Below, piece by piece: positions 16,901 to 27,000 of a DNA stretch of 32,405 nt. Below the pieces are notes generated by a model, which saw only the letters and a program-made list of their open reading frames with translations, searched no databases and was not told the origin of the DNA. Both the position numbers and the translations under genes were made by a program. Within the stretch, counting starts at the first letter, position 1. Each line of letters opens with the position of its first letter. The stretch comes from Gammaproteobacteria bacterium. GTDB taxonomy: Bacteria; Pseudomonadota; Gammaproteobacteria; Pseudomonadales; Azotimanducaceae. Where the stretch lies: the NCBI GenBank assembly GCA_009842245.1, contig VYFT01000013.1:30402-62806 (forward strand), written 5' to 3'.

Positions 16901-19900
16901 CGACCACTTCTTCTAGTTGAGCAACTAATTCTGGGTCGGAAAGAAGCATGCCAAGTAGCTGAGCGGGTTCTCCTTGGAGCTTAGCCGTGATCGTGGGTAC
17001 CATACGGACATACTCACGTTCGCCAAGAATAGATCGCGAGTATCCCAGTACATCACGAGGATTCGCAACCGAGAACATACCCCGATTGAATCGGTTCGGA
17101 GGAGCGTCGTCCGCTTGAGGTTCATCTAAGAATTCGTAGAAAATTTGAGCGACAGGTTTTGATGGTTCGACAATATTCAAAAGTCGCGCAGTACGTTCTA
17201 CATCTTTAGCGTCGATCGCCTTCGTCAATTCTTGCGAGAGAAGATCGGTTTCTTCTGCAGTATCGGTTGCGATTTCCTCAGACGTATCGCCGAGCAATTC
17301 GTTTAGTTCATCCGATAAATACAGACCATTGGCTTTGTACTCTTCTCGAAGGTAATCGGCAAAGCTTGCACCACTCTCGCCTCCTGCCATCTCTGCCATC
17401 ATCGCGGAAACACTAACTGGCATCACCATTCCCATAGATTGCATCATGCCCATAGCGGCAGCTACTTCGGAATCGCCTCCGTTTGAACTCGTATCAGACT
17501 CCTCGGGGGTCTCTTGGAGAAAGACGCCTGCTAATTCCATGTCCATCGCGTGTGCGAAGTCAACTTGTTCAAGCACTGAGCACAGCCGGCGTACAAAGCG
17601 ACAAAAATAGTCTAAGCGAGAAAAACTCGTAATCTGTAGACCTTCCTCTCGCTCTGGAAGCGTTTGGATGTATTCAAGCTCATCATTGAAAAACTTGTGC
17701 AATTTTGCGAATTGCTCTTCAGACTCCTCAGGGTCTTTAGGCCAAGTAGCGATTACGCCTTGAATCAATGGTTCGTAGTAGGTGTTGTAATCACGGTTCA
17801 CGCTAGTGTTTTGAGGTCCACCCCATCCCATACTCGTTCCAGACACTGGTACGTCCGCGTACAGTTGCGCCGGTTGGCTTCGAAGGACATTGAGCATACC
17901 TCTCATGTAGAGGTTTGCCGCAACTTCGTCTTGCCCGTTTCCTTCCCTTAGCGCGGCTGTTTTTATCAGTAGGAGTAGGTTGTTTTGATTTAGCGCTAAC
18001 GCATGACTATAAAAAGCAAGTGCTTTCTTGTAGAACCCAGCTTCTTGAAACAAGTCCGCTTTGGTTTGATTTACATCTAAGTCGCCAGTGATGTCCTGGA
18101 TCAAGTCAAGTGATTTCTCTGCTCCTAATTGATCGTCTTGACTCAATAGAGTCTTCGCAATGCTGATGTAGACCTCAGGGGGTAATTGTTGGCGTAGCCC
18201 TATGAGCCGGCGTCCATACGTGATTTGTCGATCAGGGTCATTGACGCTCCGGCCATAGTAGAAGTACCCCTGACCCGGGGTAGACATGGTAACTAGTTCA
18301 CGAAGTACTGACAGCCTTCGAATCCCAGCTTGAGAAATAGAGTTCTCGATCGCAACGAACTCACTTTCGGTGTCTCGAAATTCGGTCGCAATTTCGGATA
18401 ATAGGGTATATAAGTAGAACTTGTCCTCTTTTTGGGTAATTCGTTCCAGAATAATGCGGTGCGCCCACTTGAACACTGCTTCGCGGTTGTAGCCTAGCCG
18501 TTGCCCCCACCCTTGTTGACCGTACATGTTCAAAATACCGTCGATGGCTACCACAAATTCGTTGTCGTCCTTTGCGTGTTCCGCAATATATTGAAAAATG
18601 GCAACTGCTTCGTTTTGTCGTTCCGACTCTTTCAGAAGTTCGCCCATAAGCAACATGTTGTCGCTATTTTCTGGTTGTTGAACCAACGCTAATCGATAAC
18701 TTTCGATGGCCTCTTCTGTGAAACCGGCCATGGACAATACGCTCGCTTCAAACTCCCCCGCTACCGCGTCCTCGTCGTACTTACGTAGTTCTTCTAGCCA
18801 GTAGAAAATGTCTTCCAGGCGGTCTTCCGATTCTTCGTTAACCGTATACGCGACAGCATTGAGTACGATGTTTTGAATGTGTTCCATTCGGTTGTCTTCA
18901 TCGATCTCTACTAGTTCTCGGAGGACCTTGTCGTACTTGTCGTACTCGTTCAATTGCAGATAAACCAAACCTACTTGGCGCAAACGCTCCGTTGGTGGCA
19001 TATCTGTGTACTTTGCGAATTCTTCGATGACTTCGCGGGCACTGAATGCATCACTGACCTGAGTGTATATACGGACCAATAAATTGATCTCGTTTTTGTC
19101 AGCTTCTTCGCTATAGAGTTTGCGTTCGATGTCGATCGCAATTTTCGCGAGCTGATTGAGTTCGGCTGCTAGTAGCAAGAATTGAGCTTCCGCAAACTTA
19201 CGTCGAGCTGGCGTGTCTTCTTGCACCCAGATATCTTGCCACAGGTGCATCGCTGTTTCACGGTTTCCTGCTACACTCTCTAGCCATGCAAGACGCATGC
19301 GGTCATCGTACCCAAGTTCTTCTTCTTCACTCTCCTGAACTTTCACGAATACATCTAGTGCAAGATCAAATCGTTGTAGTCTTTCGTATGCATCTGCTAC
19401 CGTACGCAAGTCGCCTGAGTTTTCGGGAAGTGCTTCGGTCAGTTCTTCCAACTCGGCAGTAGCTTCGTCGTATCGACCATTCGCAAGGTGTGCCTCAAAC
19501 AAGAAAATCTGCCCAGTGGTGGACGGTCCGTGTCTCTCCCGATGGCGCTCGATTATCGCCATACTCTCTTCTTCGAAACCCATTTGTGACATATAGCGTC
19601 CGCCATGGGTAAGGATGTCAATGTTGTCGGGATTGTTTTCTTCAAGTAAGTGCCACACCTTAAGCGACTCTTCCGGTTGAGCAACACTTACAAAGTGAGA
19701 CGCGAGGCCGGAATACCACAACACTGTATTGGGCTCCTCATTTATCAGTCGTCGATATTCGGCTACCATTTCGTCAGTACGTCGCGCCACATCGTAAATC
19801 TGTAGTAGACGGTAGCGGGTAGTGAGATCCTCTGGATTCTCATTCATCGATTGGAATATAGCGATTGCTTCGTCATATCGCTCAAAATCTGACAAAAGAT

Positions 19901-20777
19901 CGATGTGTAAGTCGGTGAGATCTCGGTCCTTATCTTGTCTCTCAGAGAGTACGGTAAGTAATTCCTCGAGATTTTCTGCTTTCCGATATGCTTCATCGAC
20001 CAAGGTCAATGCATAAAGCGCATCAAAACGAGTCTCCGCAGCTTCGTACGCGAGCCACGCGTTCTTTTGTGCAAGTTCAAAGTCTTCGCATAAGATTCCC
20101 CACTCGGTGATGCGCAAGAGCTGTCGGTAATAGAACTTGCTTTCAGGACTAGGTTGGTAAAGTTCAACTGCGTTCGTTGGATGTCCCAATACCGCCAAGG
20201 TTAGTGCGGCTCGATTCTTAAATTCTTGATCTTCTTGAGAGGCAAGATCAATCAAAGCCTCGACATTCGTCGGTTGTACATCAATCATTGCGAGCCGAAT
20301 TCGAATGAACTTTTGTTCCTCGGGGAGTTCAGTGAGTTCGAGCGTCTTCTGATACCACTCGACAGCATCACCCCGTTGCCCCTGAGCATCTAGCAATCGA
20401 GCTTTGAGGAGCGTACTATCAGTGGTTTCCTCTAGCTCAATGGCTCTATCTGCCTCTTCGATCGCACTATCAAAATGACCAAACCGCCAATAGAGATGAG
20501 CCATCGAAAGGTAAGACTTCGCACGAGTGCGATCGTCTACGTTGGTATCTTCCGCTACGACGCGCAACTCTTCGATCGCTATATCGAGACTACGGTGTTT
20601 TAATATTCCATCGTTGAACACCTGATACACCAGGTCTAAATCTAGTCGTTCCCCGGTTTGGTTCGCTTGTTTAAGGTCCTCAAGTGCTCCTGCCAGAATT
20701 GAAGCTGCCGTGGTAGTCGCGATAACAGCAATTAGCAGTCTGAGAATTGGGTGAAAGCGTGTTCGAATGTGTTTCAT
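13920..20777 (-). CDS. giant secreted TPR/alpha-solenoid protein B (second paralogue)
   Basis: This 2285-aa protein has a Sec signal peptide: a basic start, a hydrophobic core to about residue 28, and a likely cut after AGA at 31. TPR motifs begin at about residue 85 (TRAKSYLSMAHLYWRFG), and the whole protein is colinear with A and C. The shared SQAGIRRLSVLRELVTM block sits at about residue 815, LFWRNINLQSL at about 1684, and the AGL/SGL-type C-terminal helix block at the end. It has five Cys: one in a TPR (about 225), C-x6-C (about 1062), and the DC...CFP pair (about 1495 and 1536). Unique to this copy are a Met/Gly/Ala-rich linker around residues 1090-1135 (MGMMQSMGMVMPVSVSAMMAEM) and a Tyr-rich stretch around 1720-1750 (YGSSYYGYGSF). 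The ribosome binding site is weak (AGAAG), but the 281-bp spacer upstream holds a candidate promoter. It is presumably periplasmic and acts by protein binding. No enzyme motif is seen. Confidence 0.88.
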   Translation of the reverse strand: MKHIRTRFHPILRLLIAVIATTTAASILAGALEDLKQANQTGERLDLDLVYQVFNDGILKHRSLDIAIEELRVVAEDTNVDDRTRAKSYLSMAHLYWRFGHFDSAIEEADRAIELEETTDSTLLKARLLDAQGQRGDAVEWYQKTLELTELPEEQKFIRIRLAMIDVQPTNVEALIDLASQEDQEFKNRAALTLAVLGHPTNAVELYQPSPESKFYYRQLLRITEWGILCEDFELAQKNAWLAYEAAETRFDALYALTLVDEAYRKAENLEELLTVLSERQDKDRDLTDLHIDLLSDFERYDEAIAIFQSMNENPEDLTTRYRLLQIYDVARRTDEMVAEYRRLINEEPNTVLWYSGLASHFVSVAQPEESLKVWHLLEENNPDNIDILTHGGRYMSQMGFEEESMAIIERHRERHGPSTTGQIFLFEAHLANGRYDEATAELEELTEALPENSGDLRTVADAYERLQRFDLALDVFVKVQESEEEELGYDDRMRLAWLESVAGNRETAMHLWQDIWVQEDTPARRKFAEAQFLLLAAELNQLAKIAIDIERKLYSEEADKNEINLLVRIYTQVSDAFSAREVIEEFAKYTDMPPTERLRQVGLVYLQLNEYDKYDKVLRELVEIDEDNRMEHIQNIVLNAVAYTVNEESEDRLEDIFYWLEELRKYDEDAVAGEFEASVLSMAGFTEEAIESYRLALVQQPENSDNMLLMGELLKESERQNEAVAIFQYIAEHAKDDNEFVVAIDGILNMYGQQGWGQRLGYNREAVFKWAHRIILERITQKEDKFYLYTLLSEIATEFRDTESEFVAIENSISQAGIRRLSVLRELVTMSTPGQGYFYYGRSVNDPDRQITYGRRLIGLRQQLPPEVYISIAKTLLSQDDQLGAEKSLDLIQDITGDLDVNQTKADLFQEAGFYKKALAFYSHALALNQNNLLLLIKTAALREGNGQDEVAANLYMRGMLNVLRSQPAQLYADVPVSGTSMGWGGPQNTSVNRDYNTYYEPLIQGVIATWPKDPEESEEQFAKLHKFFNDELEYIQTLPEREEGLQITSFSRLDYFCRFVRRLCSVLEQVDFAHAMDMELAGVFLQETPEESDTSSNGGDSEVAAAMGMMQSMGMVMPVSVSAMMAEMAGGESGASFADYLREEYKANGLYLSDELNELLGDTSEEIATDTAEETDLLSQELTKAIDAKDVERTARLLNIVEPSKPVAQIFYEFLDEPQADDAPPNRFNRGMFSVANPRDVLGYSRSILGEREYVRMVPTITAKLQGEPAQLLGMLLSDPELVAQLEEVVGPLFRDFDEIKLILEDPDNVHMRQGLQYGSMGLWQYIQSRENPNESVKYYEYVVDSLPPDPPPYQPHVRTLAQMYEELVRLDLNNSQRRTLEAATLDMVRTIDFQDEYISQSVWQLVAIFDAHPDNLDLLLKVYDAVDERLGEDWKLEVILPAYYEGSKEEAFLTLLDVEPGEYISWVVQDLIGTRFHEEIRATMQRVIDGDCLTEELIAKIDSVANYAFNRFGADRQAYQALRTDYTRGLMQCFPEDTSYEIDLLRSTLYSNDTKEVRKLFNEVYERDKTNESIRTAYFFWNKQREFFVDALNVATDGGPDLRNQEILADIIASNEENVRTGSSEAYILRSLIPSELRPTNEFTAPPIVDRYPKNVARAATKIAELDETASASDAAEAVRLFWRNINLQSLDTSSPYSMGGSKTLMFLDWPFDFEESGHVNFYGSSYYGYGSFAFNWSSYIGRANYSYREQTDYERLMDRTIEMFPLGRELELLLRSQNNPYNPYQYSFFYGSQTDEKSRWYETIRKAYGHHPDDLTQRLQELTDKILSGVANEHEFMMWMHLTNESQTQPSLEVITKFEEWARELDSPTQPQLLNVARFFAGLDEWDKATEIYKLLVVNRADFNEFQSGYYGYRNNNQPLSLALIFEDVIAWLPPEESKAFIKSLLPVAQRFDDREIGRFISDLFNIEILGKVFQPDEIFEIAREIRASTTLPDDHSTPVKPFEALPLIATIQVQISGSKFNDALGQIKQLLSTESIASSSDIGDMSMDRYSPFGRPNEIYYLENLIREFSNTLGITVPFNMPNPSNQKYTSSAELVFAMHDRLFDFENDTWMDRLTDEFVQLLNNDDVDSDIVIDLLAVIYNEYFKLEKHESRSALASKLTRWLTERVESLTSRQLVPFSYLANQAEFPLTPVLFSKMLSLGYFSTEQRIALIQKLRETGTPEEMFVAIQEIPIETSGLSILKELREVGAAANEEAFVADLDERIEALELARNTLEVRVL

Positions 20778-21058
20778 AATCGAGGGGTTCTTCTATTGAT
20801 TAAATTAAGAAAAGCTCACAGCTTAGTATAAGTATAAACGAGACGATTTACTTCGAAGTGATCGAACTCAATCTTTTGGCAAAGAGTTAGTTGTGCACGG
20901 GTTTCTTACCGACACCGTTGCCTGTATGTAGAGTACAGACTTAATTTCCGATCTCTGTTTGTTCGTGTGTAGATGCGAACTATTGCAATGCACGCGCCAT
21001 CGTATGTAGACAGCGCGTAATTTGTCACAATTAGAATCGAATGGAGTCCACTATTAAT
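20778..21058. other. intergenic spacer between giant TPR genes A and B
   Basis: These 281 bp have no open frame of note. They contain a palindrome followed by tandem TATACT boxes, annotated separately, which suggests gene B can be transcribed on its own. No clear terminator follows gene A. Confidence 0.45.
20825..20864 (-). promoter_or_regulatory. candidate promoter/operator of TPR gene B
   Basis: On the minus strand a near-perfect inverted repeat CGATcACTTCGAAGTaaATCG (20844-20864, core ACTTCGAAGT) is followed by two adjacent TATACT hexamers (20831-20836 and 20825-20830). The palindrome occupies the place where a -35 element would be, and no TTGACA-like sequence is present. That is the usual layout of a regulator-dependent promoter. 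The ATG of gene B is about 50 bp further on. Confidence 0.35.
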
Positions 21059-24000
21059 CTAGAGCACGCTCGGTTCCAACTCTCGATGCGCAGTCTCTAA
21101 GGTTCGAATCTTAGCTACCACTTCTCGAACATATTCGTCGTTGTTCACAGACAGTCCGATTTCCGCAAGCTCGCGGAGAACTGACAGACCAGCCGAATCT
21201 ATAGAAATTGTCTCTGCAGTAGCGAACGCTTCCGTTGCAGTGTTCGATTCACGCAGGGTCTTTAAGATCGTTGCAATATCCGTAGGGTCTAGAACATCGA
21301 GTTCAAACGCGTACGAGACAACTTCGGGATCTAAAGGAAACTCTGCATCAACCGCCAGCTGGAAAAATGGTTGAATACTACGCTGATCTAGTGAACGATG
21401 GTACTTCGTAAGCCAAGTACTGATCTTCGACCACGCGTTCGCCACTTTTTCTGGTTCATCGCGTAGGTCATATTCGAAAGCAATTACGGACAGCATTTCG
21501 ATGAGGCCACGCTCATCCAATTTTTCATCTTCGAGCCAATCCGTCATCGAAGCGACAAGCAGATTCATCCAGTCATCGTTATCAAAGTCGAAGATCGTGT
21601 CGCGTTCTCTGAATAACTGCATCACATTGGGTGAAACCAACGGTACCTCGGCGTCCGAACTACCGCCTGAGCCGCCTGGGCCAGCACTAACACTGATAGG
21701 TAGGCCGCCACTAACCGCACTGATGACAGCGGATGCTTGCGCGGCGCTTACCGAGATCGACGCGCCACCTACAGAAATCACAGTATTACCAGCAGCAATC
21801 AAAGCATCAGGACCAGAAATGTCTTGACCGTCGGTCTCTTCTACCACAACTTCTACGAAGATCGGACGGAGATATTTCACGGCCTCGTTTAATTCACCTG
21901 TCTCGACCAGCACGCGAATGATCTGTAACAATGGTTTAATAGCGTCAGTTTCCGGCGCAACATTTCGTTTCCCATTCTGCAGTAGCTCAGCAATAGATGG
22001 ACGTAGTCGCTCCGCGACTTCAAGCACTTCGTCTGCTGGATAGACTTGAGCCAATAATTCCACTGTTTTTGCGTTGAGACTCTGTTCAGGAACGTCGACA
22101 TCAAAAGGCCGTACCATCGGTAATATTCGTTCCACGAATTTCTGCGCCGTCGTAATTGATGTGTTTTGCGCTACGGTGTCAATTAATCCAAACAAGTCTA
22201 CTGGATTATTGGGGTCACCACCGTACGAAATTCGAACGGAGCCGAAGTATGGGTCTGATCTGGAAAGATTTAGTGCGTATAGTGTGTAGTAATCTATCGC
22301 TTTTTCAGTCAGTTCGGTACGCGCGAACAACTGCGCGATATTAAGAGTCTGCAATGCGGTAGGACTCGATAGTTCAGCGACCCATTGATTGAATGCGTCA
22401 AGCATTTCTGCTGAAACATCCTGCTCCGCTATATTCGAAAGGTACATCCACAAACTGAATTCATGCTCATCTGCTGTTTCGGTCAATACAGCACTTGTGA
22501 GTTCTGCTAGTCGCTCATCGCGATCCCTTGGGTGGAGAGCATAAGCTTGTACGAGAAGGTTATACCACTGATGGGCATATTGTCTTTGCGAGGGAGTTTG
22601 TGCCATCAAATGCAACTCAAGATCGCGTCCGACAGAAAACTGACTCACCAACCAATCTAAGAGCTTATCGGATACCTCCGGCTGTTCAATGCTCTTTTGC
22701 ATCAGATACATAGATAATGTACTAGCAAACGTCACATACGGCGATCTCGAATAGCCGTAAAAGTCAGTGTTTGCCAATTCACTTTGGTTTAATGGCCAAT
22801 TCATGAACATCCCCAAAGGAGTTCCAGGTAAGTAAATTCTTTGACTACCGCCGATGTTTTGTGTATTCAGATTCCGCCAAAACAAGCGAAGAGCATCCCC
22901 GGCATCCCTTGAATTATTGGAATCATCAAGCTGTGCGATGGCATTGGCTGCAGTTTTTATGTTCTTAGGAATCCGATCGTCGATACCAAGTATGATCCGT
23001 GATCCGATATTCATCATGTTTCCCTTGTTGCGAACTAGGGTCAGGATGTTGTCAGGATGATTTCCATACTTATATCTAGAAGCGTCGTTGCGTTTCAGGA
23101 TGTCGTCAAGAATGTCTCGTTTCGAAAGATCTGGTTCTCCGTCGCTAGCAACCGCAAGGGCGGAAACGTAATCTTCTTGTTGTTTGTTCCAGAGAAAATG
23201 AGCAGTTCGAATTCCTTCGATGGTGTTGTCCCGTTCATAGGCACTCTGTAATTGTTCTCCAATCCGGCTTTTGATTCCACTTTCTATCGCGTAGACGATT
23301 AAATTTCGTCGATATTCGTCATTTTCCGGGAAACACTCCAACAAGCTCTGCCCGAGTACGTATCGGTCAATATCCGTGTTGATAAAAGGCGTGGAGAATC
23401 CCCGGCTGGGAAACAACAGGGCAACGTGACTCTCGTCAGGGCACTCTCCATCCACCATGGCTAAGAGCATACCATTGGCTTCTTCCCGAAAGTACTGCAT
23501 TATCGCAGACTGCACAGAATAGGACCACCGCGTATCTACGTTTGCATTCAACAATTTCGAAAATGCAGAGTCGCGTCGATCGTCGAAGTAATCCTCAAAA
23601 ATTTCGAATGCATCGAAACCCAATTCGGCTCTTTGAGAAATCATGCGAACAACATCCAAATGGACGTCTTGACTGTCTTCATGAATGTTGAAATTTAGCA
23701 CCATGCGCAACAATGAAGACATAACATACTCGTCCTGAAAGTCGATTTGATTGATCAAATCTGTTGCTGCGGTTTTAAAACGAGATCGCTGTTGGCGATT
23801 CCATTCCATCTCTACTAATTCCGCATATTTGTTGATGTGGTCGTAGGTCATGCTACGCACCCTCGGGTCGTTGCTTGTCGGTTGTGCGACCTGGTACTCG
23901 TAGTATTGCAACATCTCGTCGTTGTTCTCGCGACGTCTTATGTAGTCCCAAATTCTTTGATACATGAAGAATGAACGTGCCGCTTGTTGCTTTGCTTCTG

Positions 24001-27000
24001 GAGTCTCGAGCAGATCAATAATCTCATCCACGGACTCAAAGAATGGACCATAGTCCTCTTCTATCTCTTGAATTAAGTTGACGTTTCCAGACAGTAATTG
24101 GATTAATTCTTGAGGACTGTCTTTTAGTCTAGAGACAATGCGTGAAGTCAGTCGAGCGACGGTAACCTCGTCGAAAAGCTGCTTCGCATATCTAAGCACT
24201 TGTTGATAGTTGCGATTCTCAACCATTTGCTGGAACACTTCGTCAACTGGTTCCGGTAAGGTCATAATGGCGGCGAGGCGAGCGATTCGATCAACGTTTT
24301 GACTTTGTACGGCCATTCGAAAATCTCGCTTAAGCAAGTTTTCGTCTGCTAATTCCTCTGCGGACAGGCTATCGTCGTCGCCTTCAGAGCGGTCTGGTAC
24401 TAAGGCAAGAATTTCTTCTGGAATCTTCAAACCATACAGTTTGTATTCGCTTTCGATGGTCGAGAAGAAATCTCCTGAAGTAACCGTTGTTGTAAGTCTA
24501 TCTCCTCCAGGTAACGTAATCGTCGTCGACGTGGTGATGGAGCGCTTGCCTTGAGGATCATTTTTGTCATTTAATGCTTGCTCTGGCTCTGAAGTTGGAA
24601 CATCGATGAACACTTCCGCAAGCTGGATGTCGCGTGCGTAAATAAACTCTTCCTGCCCAACTGATGCACCAAGGCGGCGGATGAATTTAGAGAGATGGTC
24701 CAAACGAGAGTAGCGGGGTAGGTGGACTCCTTCTTCCTCCTCTCTCATCTCAATGACGCTCGCGAGTTCTTTTTGAAACATCACGTCGATCTCAGCGAGA
24801 TTAGCTGCTACTTCAGTTTCTACCGTCGGCCAGGTAGCGATTACACCTTGAGTAAAAGGTTCAAAGAACGTCTGGTAGTCGCGATTCACGCTCAGATTCC
24901 GACTCCCACCAGGCATTCGTATACCTACCGGGAGCATAGCTTGGATGTTCGCCATGTTCGACGGTGCTTGAGAGTCAGTGTGGAGCTTCTCGGGTTGAGT
25001 GCGAAGTACGTTGAGTATTCCTTTCATGTAAAGCGTGTTGGCAACATCTAGCTGTCCATTCGCTTCCCTCAATACCGCAGTCTTGAGTAGCAAAGTACTG
25101 TCGTCCTGATTTAGGGCTAATGCGGTGCTGTAAGAAGTAAGTGCTTGTTTGACGTACCCTGCTTCTTGAAACAAATCGGCTTTTGTTTGGTTAATGTCGA
25201 TTAGACCAGTGATATCTCGCACTAAATTCAACGACTTCTCCGCACCAAGAGTGTCGTCGCGGTCCATCAACGTCTTTGCCAGATTGATGTAAACTTCAGG
25301 CGGTAATTGTTGACGGAGGCCTATGAGACGGCGACCGTACCGGAGTTGGCGTTCTGTATCTCCAGCTTTTTGATTCAATGAAAATACACCAGCGTCTCGC
25401 GTGGACATCGTCACCAATTCGCGTAAGACAGAGAGCCGTCGAATTCCCGCTTGGGAGGTGGAATTTTCGATAGCGACAAACTCGCCTTCGGTGTCAAGAG
25501 TTTCCATCGCGATTTCGCCAAGTAACGTGTATAGGTAAAACTTGTCGTCGCTACCAGTGATTCGTTCTAAGATAATCCGGTGAGCCCATCGAAAAGTTGC
25601 TTGGTCGTTGGGTGGGAGCCTTTGTCCAAAGCGTTCTTGCCCGATCATGTTTAGGATGCCATCGATCGCAACGACAAACTCGTTATCGTCACGTGAATGC
25701 TCAGCAACATATTGGAATACGGCCACGGCTTCATCGATACGACCCGTCTCTTTCATCAAATCTCCCATCAGGAGCATGTTATCACTGTGTTCTGGGTGGC
25801 GCACTAACGCATATCGGTAGCTTTCAATAGCTTCCTCGCGGAATCCACTCATAGAAAGAACGCTAGCTTCAAATTCACCAGTCACCGCTTCCTCGTCAAA
25901 CAAGCGCAACTGTTCCAGCCAGTGTTTAATTTCGTCTAACTTTTCATCACTTTCTTCTTGTACCGTAAAGGCAACCATGTTCAATACGATGTTTTGGATG
26001 TGTTCAAGACGATTTTCGGGGTCGACTTCTTCGAGTTGCCTCAATACCTTGTCGTACTTATCGTATTCTTGTAGTTGCAAGTACACGGACCCAAGCTGAC
26101 GGAGTTTGTCCACTTCTGGCATGTCCGAGTACCGTGCATATTGTTCGACTACCTCAGCGGCTGAAAACGAGTCTCCGACCTCCGTATAAATTCGAACAAG
26201 CAGGTTGATGTCATTTTTATCAGCGCTTTGTTCAGTGAGTTTGTTTTCTAGGTCGATTGCAATGCGGGCGAGCTTATTGAGTTCGGCTGCAAGTAAAAGA
26301 AACTGACTTTCCGCAAACGCCCGTCTAGCGGGTGTATTTTCTTGGAGCCAAATTTCCTGCCAAAGACGCAGTGCTTCTTCCCGATTCCCAATAACGCTAT
26401 GGAGCCAAGCAAGTCTCATACGGTCGTCATAACCTAATGCTTCACCTTGATATTCCTCGACTTTGGAGAATAGTTGCAATGCTTGGTCGTACTTTTGCAA
26501 ACGTTCATAAGCATCCGCTACGGTACGCAAGTCTCCAGCATCTTCAGGTAGAAACTCGACCAGTTGATTCAAAGCTTCGATAGCTTCGTTGTTGCGACCC
26601 TTGTTGAAATGTACTTCAAACAAATACATTTGCCCAGTGGTTGTTACGCCGTGCGATGCGCGGTGTCGATCAACCATTGCGAGACTTTCGGCTTCAAAGC
26701 CCATTTGGCCCATTAATCGACCTGCATGGACCAGCAAATCAATGTTTTCTGAGTTGTTCTCTTCAAGAGTACGCCATACCTCGCCGGCGCGCTCAGGTTC
26801 CGCAACAGCCACGTAGTGAGATGCTAAACCAGAATACCACAACACAGTGTCTGGTTCCTCGTCGATAAGCCGTTCGTACTCTGCAATCATCTCATCAGTA
26901 CGCCTGGATACATCGTAAATCTGCAACAACCGAAATCGTGCGTCAAGATCGGTGGGATCGATCTCCATAGAGCGGTACAACTCTATCGCTTCGTCGTAGC

